Notes: generated by a model from the sequence alone, not told the origin. A stretch of 64,000 nt of DNA from Lewinellaceae bacterium (GCA_020636375.1 JACJXZ010000007.1:124001-188000); one strand, 5' to 3'. Shown: positions 8,235 to 17,508, counted from the first letter of the stretch. Made by a program: numbers and translations.

Positions 8235-10268
8235 CTATCCCATCTCCTTCCGCAGCAACTGCGCATTTACCGCTACTACTACTGTGCTCAGGCTCATCAG
8301 GGCTGCCCCGGCGGCCGGCGAGATCATGATGCCCCAGTTGTAGAGCACGCCGGCGGCCAACGGGATGGCGACGACGTTGTAGGCGGTGGCCCAAATCAGG
8401 TTCTGCACCATTTTGCGGTAGGTGGCCTTGCCGAAGAGGATCAGCTTGCTGATGTCGCGGGGATTACTGTTTACCAGGACAATGTCGGCAGTTTCTGCCG
8501 CTACGTCGGTGCCGCTGCCGACGGCGATGCCGATGTCGGCCTGGGCCAGGGCGGGGGCGTCGTTCACCCCGTCGCCGGTCATGGCCACGTATTCGCCTTT
8601 TTCCTGGAGGGCTTTGACCTTGTCGAGTTTCTGGTCCGGCAGCACTTCGGCAAAGAAGTCGTCCATGCCGAGTTCCCGGCTGACGCTGGCTGCCACGGCC
8701 TGGTTGTCGCCGGTCAGCATGACGGTTTTGATGCCGTTCTCGTGCAGGGTTCCGATGGCCTCGGCACTTTCCGGGCGGATTTGGTCGGACAGTGAGATGA
8801 CGCCGGCCAGCTCGCCGGCCATCAGGACGAAGACGATGGTCTCGCCCTCGTTGTCCTGAGCCGCTTCCGGGGTGCTGATCCCCTCGTCCTGCAGGTAGCG
8901 GGGACTGACTATTTTCACGGATTTCCCGTCAACCGTAGCTTCCACGCCTTTGCCGGTGATGGCGTTGAAATTGGTGGCTTGTGGCGGCTTCAGCTCTAAT
9001 TCTTTAGCCTTGACCAGGATGCCTTCGGCGATGGGGTGTTCGGAGTTGGCTTCCAGGGCGGCGGCCAGACGGAGCAGCTCCTTGTTGTCCAGCCCTTCCC
9101 GGACGCTTTCGTAGCGGCTGACGCCGAACTCGCCAGTGGTCAGCGTACCGGTTTTGTCGAACACGATGGTGGTGATCCGGCGGGCGTTCTCGAAGGCGGT
9201 TCGGTTGCGGATGAGCAGGCCGTTCCGGGCGGATACAGCCGTGGATATGGCGCTCACCAGCGGGATGGCCAGCCCCAGGGCGTGGGGGCAGGAGATGACC
9301 ATCACCGTGACCATGCGTTCCAGGGCGAAAGCGAAGTCTTTACCCAGAAAAAGCCAGGTGCCCAGGGTGCCGAAACCCACCGTCAGAGCCACGACGGTGA
9401 GCCAGAAGGCCGCCCGGTCGGCCAGCTTCTGGGTTTTGGACTTGCGGCCCTGCGCCTCCTGTACCATGTTGATCACCTTCGACAGGTAGCTGTCTTCGCC
9501 GGTGCCTTCCACTTCCACTTTGAGGGAACCGTTGCCGTTGATGGACCCTCCGATCACTTTATCTCCTTTTTCTTTGCTCACCGGCTTGCTTTCACCGGTC
9601 AGCATGCTTTCGTTGAGGCTGCTTTCCCCTTCGGTGATGACGCCATCCGCCGGGATTTTCTCGCCGGGTTTGATGAGGATGACGTCTCCTTTTTTCAGCT
9701 CGCTCACTTTTACGTCCGTTACCTGGCCGCCATCTACCCGGTGAGCCTCATCGGGCAGCAGTTCGATCAGCTTTTCCAGCGCGCGGGAGGCGCCCAGCAC
9801 CGACCGCATCTCTATCCAGTGCCCCAGCAGCATCACGGCGATCAGGGTGGCCAGCTCCCAGAAGAAGGTCTTGCCTTCCAGCCCGAACACCACGGCACTG
9901 CTGTAGGCGTAGGCCACTACGATGGCCACCGCGATCAGCGTCATCATGCCGGGAGATTTGTCTTTCAGCTCGTCGGCAAGCCCCGTCAGGAAGGGCCACC
10001 CGCCGTAGAAGAAGATGATGCTGGACAGGCCGAACAGCACGTATTGATCCCCGGCGAACTGCCAGTCCACCCCCAGCCAGTGCTGGATCATGGGCGACAA
10101 CAGCAGGATGGGAACGGTGAGCGCCAGCGACGCCCAGAACCGTTTTTTGAAGTCTTCGATCATCATAGCGTGGTGATCGTGGTGGTTGTGGCCGGAATGG
10201 CTGTGTTGGCCGTGTTCTTTTTCTTTTTCTTTTTCTTTTTCCGTTTTGTGCTGGTGGTGGTTTTGCAT
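8235..10268 (-). CDS. Copper-translocating P-type ATPase, CopB type
   Basis: A 677-residue P1B ATPase. The N-terminus carries a His-rich metal-binding tail (residues 1-35, many HH pairs separated by a KEKEKEK run) instead of a ferredoxin-like domain. Other marks are the actuator loop TGES, the CPH transmembrane motif (SCPHALGLAIPLV) typical of the CopB/P1B-3 group, the phosphorylation site DKTGTLT and the hinge TGDGVNDAPAL. Such pumps export copper or silver ions from the cytoplasm using ATP. No CopZ, CusA or regulator gene lies next to it. The start ATG at 10268 lies just downstream of a hairpin insertion. Confidence 0.93.
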   Translation of the reverse strand: MQNHHQHKTEKEKEKEKEHGQHSHSGHNHHDHHAMMIEDFKKRFWASLALTVPILLLSPMIQHWLGVDWQFAGDQYVLFGLSSIIFFYGGWPFLTGLADELKDKSPGMMTLIAVAIVVAYAYSSAVVFGLEGKTFFWELATLIAVMLLGHWIEMRSVLGASRALEKLIELLPDEAHRVDGGQVTDVKVSELKKGDVILIKPGEKIPADGVITEGESSLNESMLTGESKPVSKEKGDKVIGGSINGNGSLKVEVEGTGEDSYLSKVINMVQEAQGRKSKTQKLADRAAFWLTVVALTVGFGTLGTWLFLGKDFAFALERMVTVMVISCPHALGLAIPLVSAISTAVSARNGLLIRNRTAFENARRITTIVFDKTGTLTTGEFGVSRYESVREGLDNKELLRLAAALEANSEHPIAEGILVKAKELELKPPQATNFNAITGKGVEATVDGKSVKIVSPRYLQDEGISTPEAAQDNEGETIVFVLMAGELAGVISLSDQIRPESAEAIGTLHENGIKTVMLTGDNQAVAASVSRELGMDDFFAEVLPDQKLDKVKALQEKGEYVAMTGDGVNDAPALAQADIGIAVGSGTDVAAETADIVLVNSNPRDISKLILFGKATYRKMVQNLIWATAYNVVAIPLAAGVLYNWGIMISPAAGAALMSLSTVVVAVNAQLLRKEMG

Positions 10269-10275
10269 GGCCGGT

Positions 10276-10441
10276 GATTTTGATCAGCAGTTTCTCATAT
10301 AAGATGTGCACGTGGCGAAAAGATGCCACGAAAGCACAAAAACACAAAATCCCACGAAACTTCGTGCGGATTTTGTGCCTTCGTGTTTTAGTGGCAAAAC
10401 ATGCGAACTCTACATGAGAAATTGATGGATTTTGATCAGCA
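10276..10441. repeat. Hairpin element flanked by 14-bp direct repeats
   Basis: GATTTTGATCAGCA occurs at 10276-10289 and again at 10428-10441. Between them lies a 138-bp imperfect hairpin: outer arms TTTCTCATATAAGA and its near complement, inner arms rich in CACGAA and CACAAAA words. The layout fits an inserted non-coding element with a target-site duplication, 8 bp upstream of the copper ATPase start codon. Confidence 0.6.
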
Positions 10442-10873
10442 AAAATGCAAATCAATGGGAAACAATGCCTTACATCATTATGGAACAGTTTTGTATAATC
10501 TTTGTGCGCCAGGCACTTTGGGGCGGTAGCCAAATAGACACCATGTTTCATAGATTAAGCGGGTTAAATGTTTTTAATTCCGCTCAATCTGTGTGTTTTT
10601 ATGTAGATTAAGCGGATTATATGGTTAATAGGTTAATTCGCAGGCGAAAGCAGATCAAAGATTGAGGTGGAGCCCTGGCTTCCACCAAACCTGAAATGGC
10701 AGCTTTGGTTGGAAGGAGGAGAGTAGGGAAGACTTATCTCGTGAGGCAGGTGTATTCCGAACAGGCATAAAATAAACCATTTAGGCCAGGTGGTGACCAT
10801 GGAGGATATGTTTATGCCCTGACAATTCCATTTTTCCTATTTTCGCCCATCCAAACTTTCAATCCATACAACC
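10442..10873. other. Intergenic region between the copper ATPase and M1 peptidase genes
   Basis: Apart from the ATPase fragment annotated at 10666-10770, I see only AT-rich spacer. A direct repeat of roughly GATTAAGCGG occurs near 10550 and 10608. Confidence 0.5.
10666..10770 (+). pseudogene. Fragment of a predicted AAA-type ATPase (DUF4143-like), P-loop only
   Basis: After a TGA at 10663, the frame reads ALASTKPEMAALVGRRRVG then KTYLVRQVYSEQA and a stop. GRRRVGKTYLVR is the Walker A segment typical of the archaeal/bacterial AAA ATPases that often carry DUF4143. Only about 34 residues remain, so this is a decayed remnant, not a gene. Confidence 0.55.
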
Positions 10874-12778
10874 ATGGCCAGAAACCTCTTCTCCCTGATA
10901 TTCCCACTCTTCTTCCTGGCGCCCACCCTCTCCGCCCAGCCCGCCCTTTACCTGCCCCGCGAATTCCAGCAGGCGGTGGAAAAGGGCACCCGGGCCCTGG
11001 CCGGCCAGCCCGGCCCCCGGTACTGGCAGAATAGCGCCAGCTATCGTATCGACGCCAAAGTAAAACCGGCCGACAAGCGCATCGAAGGCCGGGCCGAAAT
11101 AACTTATGTCAACAACAGCCCGGACACTCTCTGGGCGCTCAGCCTGAAGCTCATCCAGAACGTGCACCTGCTGCAGGCCCGCCGCGCCTCCTATGTCGAC
11201 CCGGGCTTTTACACCCAGGGCATCAGCTTGTCCAACGTCCGGGTGGATAAGCAGCCGGTGGACTGGAACGACGGGGCCGTCTTCCAATCCGAAGACCCCA
11301 CCAACGCCTGGCTCTCCCTTCCCGCCCCTCTGCTGCCCGGCGCCGGCCTGCAGCTGGAGCTGGAGTGGAACTACCAACTGCAAACTTCCAAACTGGAACA
11401 CCGGGAAGGCATGGTCGACGAATCGGCCCTCTTCGCCGCCTACTGGTACCCCCGCATCGCCGTATACGACGACATCAGTGGCTGGGACCGTATCCCGCAC
11501 AACGTACAGACGGAATTCTACGGCGACTTCAACGACTACGACGTCACCGTCCGTGTGCCTCCGGGCTTCGCGGTGTGGGCCACCGGCGAGCTGGCCAATG
11601 CGGAAGAGGTGCTCAGCCCCCTGGCCCTGGAGCGGCTGCTGTTGTCCTATGAGTCGGATACCGTGGTGCCCATCTTTACCCGGGAAACCCTGGCCGCCGG
11701 CCAGGCCGTACAGCCGGCGGAAGAACTGGCCTGGCGCTTCACCGCCGAAAACGTCACCGACTTCGCCTTCGGCGCCAGCGATCATTACCGGTGGGACGCT
11801 GCGAGCATAACCGTCGATTCTGCTACCGGCCGGCGGGCCAGCGTTCAGGCTGCCTACCAGCCGGAAACCCGCGACTTCGACGAGGTGGCGGAGATCGCCC
11901 GCGCCTGCATCGGCTATTTTTCCACAAAAAAACCGGGTATCCCCTATCCCTATCCCACCATGACTGTCTTCAACGGCCACGGCCAGATGGAATTCCCCAT
12001 GATGGTCAACGATGTGGATATGTACACCCTGGACGATACCAGGGCGCTGACCGCCCACGAGGTGGCCCACACCTACTTCCCCTTTCTGACCGGCACCAAT
12101 GAGAGTGCCTACGCCTGGATGGACGAAGGCTGGGCCACCCTGCTGGAATTCTTCGCCTGTACCGAGCTGTACACCCTGGAAAACCCGGAGCAGTCGATCT
12201 ATCCGGGATACTATCTCCGCAATTATGTAGGGATAAAAGGTGCCGAAGTGGACGTGCCTATGCTTACGCCTTCCCACCAGTTGCTGCCGCCGGCCTATCA
12301 GCTCAACTCCTATGGAAAGCCGGCCGCCGCCTACCTGTCGCTCTACAACCTGCTGCAGGAGGACACCTTCCTGGATTGTGTCCGGGAATATGTCGAACGC
12401 TGGCGCGGCAAGCATCCCCAGCCTTATGATTTTTTCTTTACGATCTCGGAATGCTCCGGGCAGGACCTGAGCTGGTTCTGGCAGCGCTGGTTTATGGAGT
12501 TTCATGCCATGGACCTGGCGCTGGCGGGGTACCGGCAAGAGGAAGGCGCGCTCTTCGTCACCGTGCGCAACGACGGCGGGCTGCCGCTGCCCGTTCCGCT
12601 GGAGGTGGAAATGGAAGACGGAAGCACCCGGTACTTCAGGTTTAGCCCCATTGTGTGGGAAGGGAACTCAGAAGTAGAACTGGAATTGCCCCTGGAAGGC
12701 GCGGCCCGCAGCGTATACCTGGTATGGAAAGACTTCCGGGATGTGGATCCGGAGGATGACCGGCTGGAGGTAAAGTAG
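10874..12778 (+). CDS. M1 family metallopeptidase, secreted
   Basis: A 634-residue protein with a signal peptide (MARNLFSLIFPLFFLAPTLSA). The N-terminal half is the beta-sandwich of M1 aminopeptidases; the catalytic part has the zinc motif HEVAH and the third ligand in WMDEGWATLLEF, spaced as in the family, and an NGHGQMEFPMMVND stretch in place of the classic GAMEN loop. Unlike cytosolic aminopeptidase N it is probably periplasmic or surface-exposed. A C-terminal beta domain (LPLPVPLEVEMEDG) follows. A second M1 protein lies at 31052. Substrates are unknown. Confidence 0.88.
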   Translation: MARNLFSLIFPLFFLAPTLSAQPALYLPREFQQAVEKGTRALAGQPGPRYWQNSASYRIDAKVKPADKRIEGRAEITYVNNSPDTLWALSLKLIQNVHLLQARRASYVDPGFYTQGISLSNVRVDKQPVDWNDGAVFQSEDPTNAWLSLPAPLLPGAGLQLELEWNYQLQTSKLEHREGMVDESALFAAYWYPRIAVYDDISGWDRIPHNVQTEFYGDFNDYDVTVRVPPGFAVWATGELANAEEVLSPLALERLLLSYESDTVVPIFTRETLAAGQAVQPAEELAWRFTAENVTDFAFGASDHYRWDAASITVDSATGRRASVQAAYQPETRDFDEVAEIARACIGYFSTKKPGIPYPYPTMTVFNGHGQMEFPMMVNDVDMYTLDDTRALTAHEVAHTYFPFLTGTNESAYAWMDEGWATLLEFFACTELYTLENPEQSIYPGYYLRNYVGIKGAEVDVPMLTPSHQLLPPAYQLNSYGKPAAAYLSLYNLLQEDTFLDCVREYVERWRGKHPQPYDFFFTISECSGQDLSWFWQRWFMEFHAMDLALAGYRQEEGALFVTVRNDGGLPLPVPLEVEMEDGSTRYFRFSPIVWEGNSEVELELPLEGAARSVYLVWKDFRDVDPEDDRLEVK

Positions 12779-12794
12779 GGGCTGCTGCTGGGCA

Positions 12795-12818
12795 ACAACC
12801 AACAACTAACAACTGCCC
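12795..12818 (+). repeat. Word repeat, first copy (24 bp)
   Basis: Identical to the reverse complement of 20938-20961. It lies between the M1 peptidase and lepA, which converge here. Confidence 0.6.
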
Positions 12819-12825
12819 CGGAACT

Positions 12826-14616
12826 TTAGTCCAGCTTCAACACCTCCAGGAAAGCCTTTTGCGGGACTTCCACATTGCCGAACTGGCGCATGCGGCGCTT
12901 GCCTTTCTTCTGCTTTTCCAGCAGCTTGCGCTTTCGCGTGATGTCGCCCCCGTAGCACTTGGCCGTCACGTCCTTTCGCATGGCTGAGATGGTTTCCCGG
13001 GCGATGACCTTGGCGCCGACGGCCGCCTGGATGGCGATGACGAACTGCTGGCGGGGCAGCAAATCCTTGAGCTTCTTGCAGATCTTTCGGCCGAACGCTT
13101 CGGCTTTTTCCCGGTGTACCAGGGCGGATAAGGCGTCCACCGGTTCGCCGTTGAGGCGGATGTCCAGCTTGACCAGGTCGGACTTGCGGTAGTCCAGCGG
13201 CTGATAGTCGAACGAGGCGTATCCTCTGGATATGGACTTGAGCCGGTCGTAGAAGTCGAAGACGATCTCTGCCAGGGGCAGCTCGAAGGCCAGCTCTACG
13301 CGGTTCTGGGTGAGGTAGTATTGCTTTTTCAGGATGCCCCGCTTTTCCAGGCAGAGGCCCATGATGGCGCCGATGAACTCTGGCTTGGTGATGATCTGGG
13401 CGGAGATGAAGGGCTCTTCGACGTATTGGATTTGAGTCTGTTCAGGCAGTTCTGAGGGCGTTCGCACGGTCTTTTCCTCCCCTTTGGTCGTCAGGAGGTT
13501 ATACGACACGTTGGGCACGGTGGTGATCACGTCCTGGTCGAACTCGCGGAAGAGGCGCTCCTGGACGATCTCCAGGTGCAGCATGCCCAGGAAACCGCAG
13601 CGGAAACCGAAGCCGAGGGCTACCGAGGTCTCCGGCTCGAAGATCAGCGAGGCGTCGTTGAGTTGCAGTTTTTCCAGGCTGTCCCGCAGGTCTTCGTAGT
13701 CGTCGTTGTCGATGGGGAAGATGCCGGCGAACACCATGGGCTTGACGTCTTCAAACCCCTTGATGGCCTGCCCGCAGGGGCGCTCCACATGCGTGACGGT
13801 ATCCCCCACCTTGATCTCCTTCGATTCCTTGATGCCGGTGATGATGTAGCCCACGTTGCCGGCCGACAGCTCCTTCTTCGGGTCCTGGATCAGGCGCAGG
13901 ACGCCGATCTCGTCGGCCTCGTATTCCTTGCTGGTATTGACAAAGCGGACATGGTCGCCCTGGCGGATGGTGCCGTTCATGATGCGCAGGTAGGCGACGG
14001 CGCCCCGGTACGCATTGAATACGGAGTCGAAGATGAGGGCCTGCAGCGGCGCTTCCGGGTCTCCCTTGGGAGGGGGGATGCGCTTCACGATGGCCTTCAT
14101 GATGTCCGGCACACCCTGCCCGGTTTTGCCGCTGGCCAGGACGATGTCCTCCAGCTCGCAGCCGATGAGGTCGAGGATTTGTTCCGAGACCTCGTCGATC
14201 ATGGCGTTCGGCATGTCGATCTTGTTCAGGATGGGGATGATCTCCAGGTCGTGCTCGATGGCCAGATACAGGTTGGAAATGGTCTGCGCCTGGATGCCCT
14301 GCGTGGCGTCGACCAGCAGCAGTGCGCCTTCGCAGGCGGCGATCGAGCGCGACACCTCGTAGGAGAAGTCGACGTGGCCCGGGGTATCTATCAGGTTGAA
14401 TGTATAGGTTTGCCCGTCTTCGTGGTCGTAGTACATCTGGATAGCGTGGCTCTTGATGGTGATGCCCCGCTCGCGCTCCAGGTCCATGCTGTCCAGCGCC
14501 TGTTCCTTCATGTCCCGCTCCGAGATCGTTTTGGTGAACTCCAGGAGGCGGTCGGAAAGGGTGCTCTTCCCGTGGTCAATATGAGCGATTACGCAAAAGT
14601 TTCTGATATTCTTCAT
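12826..14616 (-). CDS. lepA: Elongation factor 4 (LepA)
   Basis: A 596-residue translational GTPase that can move stalled ribosomes one step back. G motifs are plain: AHIDHGKSTLSDRL, RERGITIKS, DTPGHVDF, NKIDMPNA. Domains follow the EF4 order, G domain, beta barrel, two EF-G-like domains and the C-terminal domain with AKCYGGDITRKRKLLEKQKK. The start at 14616 gives the standard MKNIRNFCVIAHIDHGKST N-terminus; the open frame upstream is noncoding. Confidence 0.96.
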   Translation of the reverse strand: MKNIRNFCVIAHIDHGKSTLSDRLLEFTKTISERDMKEQALDSMDLERERGITIKSHAIQMYYDHEDGQTYTFNLIDTPGHVDFSYEVSRSIAACEGALLLVDATQGIQAQTISNLYLAIEHDLEIIPILNKIDMPNAMIDEVSEQILDLIGCELEDIVLASGKTGQGVPDIMKAIVKRIPPPKGDPEAPLQALIFDSVFNAYRGAVAYLRIMNGTIRQGDHVRFVNTSKEYEADEIGVLRLIQDPKKELSAGNVGYIITGIKESKEIKVGDTVTHVERPCGQAIKGFEDVKPMVFAGIFPIDNDDYEDLRDSLEKLQLNDASLIFEPETSVALGFGFRCGFLGMLHLEIVQERLFREFDQDVITTVPNVSYNLLTTKGEEKTVRTPSELPEQTQIQYVEEPFISAQIITKPEFIGAIMGLCLEKRGILKKQYYLTQNRVELAFELPLAEIVFDFYDRLKSISRGYASFDYQPLDYRKSDLVKLDIRLNGEPVDALSALVHREKAEAFGRKICKKLKDLLPRQQFVIAIQAAVGAKVIARETISAMRKDVTAKCYGGDITRKRKLLEKQKKGKRRMRQFGNVEVPQKAFLEVLKLD

Positions 14617-14622
14617 AGACTG

Positions 14623-14630
14623 CAAATATA
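14623..14630 (-). promoter_or_regulatory. lepA -7 box (TATATTTG on minus strand)
   Basis: TAnnTTTG match ending 6 bp from the lepA ATG, so the leader would be very short or absent. Confidence 0.45.
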
Positions 14631-14954
14631 CGTCAATTTTCACTACATGTATGCGCCGGTGGGGTGTTCCGCCCGTCGAAAATGGCAGGCTTTTTACACT
14701 GGCAGCGGCATGCCGGCTTTTTTCTTTCCGGCAGCTCACCAATACTATACTGCCGAACGGGTGGTTTTGTTCCCGGAAAAACCGGCGGTGGCAATATATG
14801 CTTGCCCCGGCTGGTTTTAACCCGGCAACATTCTGACGGGGCAACCGCCTACCGTGCGCCAGAATAACAATCACGGGCTCGAAAAGTATAAAAACCGGCC
14901 TTTTTATTAAAATTTGGAACTTTGCACGGAAGCATCATTTCCTTTAAATTCCCG

Positions 14955-14962
14955 TATATTTG
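14955..14962 (+). promoter_or_regulatory. -7 box (TATATTTG) for the SRPBCC gene
   Basis: TAnnTTTG match ending 7 bp before the ATG at 14970. As with lepA, the transcript would be nearly leaderless if this box is used. Confidence 0.45.
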
Positions 14963-14969
14963 ATAAACC

Positions 14970-15410
14970 ATGAAAAAAGTCGAAGCTACCATAACCATCG
15001 AAGCCCCCCCGGCGAAAGTCATCGGGGCTTTCATCCGCCAGGAGGACCTGCACGGCTGGTGGGGCGTGGAGCGCTCCCTGGTCGAGCCGGCGGACGGCGG
15101 CGCGTACACCCTGGCCTGGAAGATATCCGACAGCGGGTTCGGGTACGTCTCGTCCGGAGTCATAGCGCACTACGAGCCCGGCAAAGAACTCCGCATCGGC
15201 TCTATGGTTTACCTCAATCCCCTCCGGGATATCCTCGGCCCGATGAACCTGACCATCCGGGCCACCGGCAAAAAGGCAGGCCCTGCCCGGCTCTACGTCT
15301 GCCAGGAAGGCTATCAGGAAGGAGGGGACTGGGACTGGTACTACCAGAGCGTAGTGCAGGGCTGGCCCTACGCCCTGAATTCTTTAAAAGCGTATCTGGA
15401 GAAGCAATGA
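14970..15410 (+). CDS. SRPBCC (START/AHSA1-like) domain protein
   Basis: A 146-residue single-domain protein. It opens with KKVEATITIEAPPAKVIGAFI and contains DLHGWWGVERSLVEPADGG, then GYVSSGVIAHYEPGKELRI, the strand pattern of AHSA1-type helix-grip folds, which bind hydrophobic ligands or act on Hsp90 in eukaryotes. The ligand here is unknown. Its stop overlaps the next start (ATGA), so it is translationally coupled to the EAD11-type protein, the main clue to its context. Confidence 0.83.
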   Translation: MKKVEATITIEAPPAKVIGAFIRQEDLHGWWGVERSLVEPADGGAYTLAWKISDSGFGYVSSGVIAHYEPGKELRIGSMVYLNPLRDILGPMNLTIRATGKKAGPARLYVCQEGYQEGGDWDWYYQSVVQGWPYALNSLKAYLEKQ

Positions 15411-16663
15411 CCGACGAAGCTCAACTACTGCAGTGGAAACAGGAATGGCGCCGGCTCGTACCCGACAGCATCGCTAAGGCGCTGGAAGCCATGGAAGAAA
15501 AAATACCCTCCTTTTCTCCTAAATATAAATTGCTGGTCAACCTGCGCGCCCGCCTCAACGAGGCCAACCGGGGACGCATCGCCGGCACCTTGTCCAACGA
15601 ACAGCTTCAGCTGGAATACAACCGCATCCGCATGAGCCTGCTGGAGACCATCGACGCCCTGTCCGTCGAAGACTTCCGGCAACCCATGGCCCAGAGCCCC
15701 GATGAGCGCAAAAGAGGCTACCTGCTGCACAAGATTCCGCCGCAGATGCAGGTCGGTAAAGAGGAGGAGTGCATCATCCGCCTGGCCTACGAGCAGGCTG
15801 CCATCGTGCAGGACATCGAGCTGAGCGAGGAGGTAGAAGTCAAACAAGTCACCGTTTCGAAGATCATGCAGGCCGAGCTGATCGACCCCAACGCCGAGCC
15901 GGCCTTCGCCATCCGCACCTTCTCCGACGAGGAGCAGTTCCTGCAGGAAGGGGAGTACACCGAATGGAAGTTCCGGGTGGAACCCCTGCGGGAGGGCACT
16001 TTTGCCCTGCTGCTGAAAATATCGGTCGTGGAGGTGATCGAAGGCAGGGAGCGGACGCGCAACCTCACCTGGGAGGAAAAGGTACAGATCGTCACCGAAG
16101 CGCCGCAGCTGGAGCCGGCCTTCCGGGAGTCGGGCATCGCTTTTGCCTATCAGCCGGAAGGGCATTCCAAATCCATACCGCAGCCGCCGACAGGGGTGCA
16201 ACCTTCCCCGCAGGCCGGCACCGGCCGCGGCATCAGCCTGGACGACGTGAAGAAGATGTACGATATTCAAACGCCGTGGGAGGAGGCGGCCCGATCGCCG
16301 CAGCCCGCTGCTCCGGTTCCGGCCCGCCGCCGCACGCTGAACATCCGCCGCCTGTCGGTCGCCGCCACGGTGCTGATCGCCGTCGGCGTGGCGCTTTTCC
16401 AGCTGCAGTTGTTCACCGGCGAACGCAACAGCCCTACCGATGTGACCAACCCCGGCCCAGTGGACGTCGAAAAGGGGGAGCCGCCGGCTACGACGGATAC
16501 GCTTGCTGTGCCTGAAGCCCCAGCCAAAGCCGTGCAGGCGGAGGAAGCGCTGTGGGAACAGGCCCGCCGGACGGGCGAACGGCGCTATTACAAGCAGTAT
16601 CTGGAGCGGTATCCGGAGGGGAAGTATGCGGAGGAAGCGAGGAGAAGGTTGGAAGAAAAATAA
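15407..16663 (+). CDS. EAD11-type effector-associated protein with membrane anchor
   Basis: A 418-residue protein. Residues about 1-85 fit Effector-Associated Domain 11, an adaptor used in bacterial conflict and cell-death systems: a helical pair around LLVNLRARLNEANRGRIAG and EYNRIRMSLLETIDAL. A middle beta-rich domain (about 100-240) starts GYLLHKIPPQMQVGKEEECI and includes EYTEWKFRVEPLREGTFALL; I believe this domain recurs in Bacteroidota conflict proteins. Then come a Pro-rich linker, one membrane helix (about 316-336, VAATVLIAVGVALFQLQLF) and a helical tail with a TPR-like repeat (YYKQYLERYPEGKYAEEA). No catalytic effector domain is visible. Start chosen at the ATGA overlap with the SRPBCC gene. 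Confidence 0.7.
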   Translation: MTDEAQLLQWKQEWRRLVPDSIAKALEAMEEKIPSFSPKYKLLVNLRARLNEANRGRIAGTLSNEQLQLEYNRIRMSLLETIDALSVEDFRQPMAQSPDERKRGYLLHKIPPQMQVGKEEECIIRLAYEQAAIVQDIELSEEVEVKQVTVSKIMQAELIDPNAEPAFAIRTFSDEEQFLQEGEYTEWKFRVEPLREGTFALLLKISVVEVIEGRERTRNLTWEEKVQIVTEAPQLEPAFRESGIAFAYQPEGHSKSIPQPPTGVQPSPQAGTGRGISLDDVKKMYDIQTPWEEAARSPQPAAPVPARRRTLNIRRLSVAATVLIAVGVALFQLQLFTGERNSPTDVTNPGPVDVEKGEPPATTDTLAVPEAPAKAVQAEEALWEQARRTGERRYYKQYLERYPEGKYAEEARRRLEEK

Positions 16664-16809
16664 AATGGCTTGGTTTTGTGTTGTGCAATGCACAAAAATG
16701 AAGGTTCTTTTCAACTGATTAGCCACCCGGCAAAAAGTGTCAAATCTCTACGGCAGCCCAAATGACTACCTCCAAACATGCTCTTAGAGAATTTATTCAG
16801 GGTCGGCGA

Positions 16810-17508
16810 TCAGGCATGATCGCGCCACGACGAAATCCACCGCCATGCCCCCACCCCCTGATACACCATGCACGCCATCTCCGCATACACCACCACCTTC
16901 TGGGCAGATGCCTGCAGCAGCAGCGCCCCGGGCGACGTCCACGAGCGCGGGCCGAACAACATGATCGCCACCTGCATGGCGAGAATGAGCGAAAAAAGGC
17001 CGAAAGCCCGTGCGTAGTGCTTCGGATAGCCCGGCTCGTTAAGGATAGACAGGGTATAAAACAGCGACATGGCCAGAAAAGCGATGAAGCCCGCCCGCAC
17101 GAACAGCGTATGCAGCCGGTAGTTCACGTTCAGCGGGTTCAGCGCGATGCCGACATAACAAACGGCTGCCAAAATACCCAGTACGCTGGCCACCGACGCC
17201 AGAAAACGGGCTTCCGCCTCTCGAAAAATGGTGGGCAATACCAGAAAGTAGGCACCCAGGCTGATGCCCACCGTCACCAGCCCGGCCTGGAAGAGCCGGC
17301 TGCTGAGGGCGTTGGGCGCGCCATTCCAGCTTCGGGTGCGGCCCAGGTCGCTGAAATAGTTGTACCAGAAAGAGTAGCCCTCGGTGGTCCGGTCGTGGAT
17401 GGTGCCGCCGGGATATTCCGCCATGGCCCAGCTGCTGAACACAAAAAAGAGCAGGGCGCTGAGCAGGGCAAAGAGGATGGCGGATCGCTGGAAAAGTTGC
17501 GTGTTCAT
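16810..17508 (-). CDS. DUF998-like integral membrane protein
   Basis: A 232-residue protein with about six membrane helices. It has the YNYFSDLGRTRSWNG segment after helix 1 that is typical of DUF998-like proteins, then regularly spaced hydrophobic helices. Function is unknown in the family. The start at 17508 (MNTQLFQRSAIL) is chosen because the open frame upstream is a translation of the repeat array (it reads as recurrent MHECTNAQ units). Confidence 0.75.
   Translation of the reverse strand: MNTQLFQRSAILFALLSALLFFVFSSWAMAEYPGGTIHDRTTEGYSFWYNYFSDLGRTRSWNGAPNALSSRLFQAGLVTVGISLGAYFLVLPTIFREAEARFLASVASVLGILAAVCYVGIALNPLNVNYRLHTLFVRAGFIAFLAMSLFYTLSILNEPGYPKHYARAFGLFSLILAMQVAIMLFGPRSWTSPGALLLQASAQKVVVYAEMACMVYQGVGAWRWISSWRDHA

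Larger units (their letters stand above)
14617..14969. other. Divergent intergenic region, lepA / SRPBCC gene
   Basis: 353 bp with both promoters near their start codons and GC-rich inverted words (CCGGCAG, CCGGC) in the centre. No gene is seen. Confidence 0.5.

Noticed and set aside
8235..10277. Long plus-strand ORF (413 aa) opposite the copper ATPase
   Set aside because: Antisense shadow in GC-rich DNA; no family pattern, while the minus strand has all P-type ATPase motifs.
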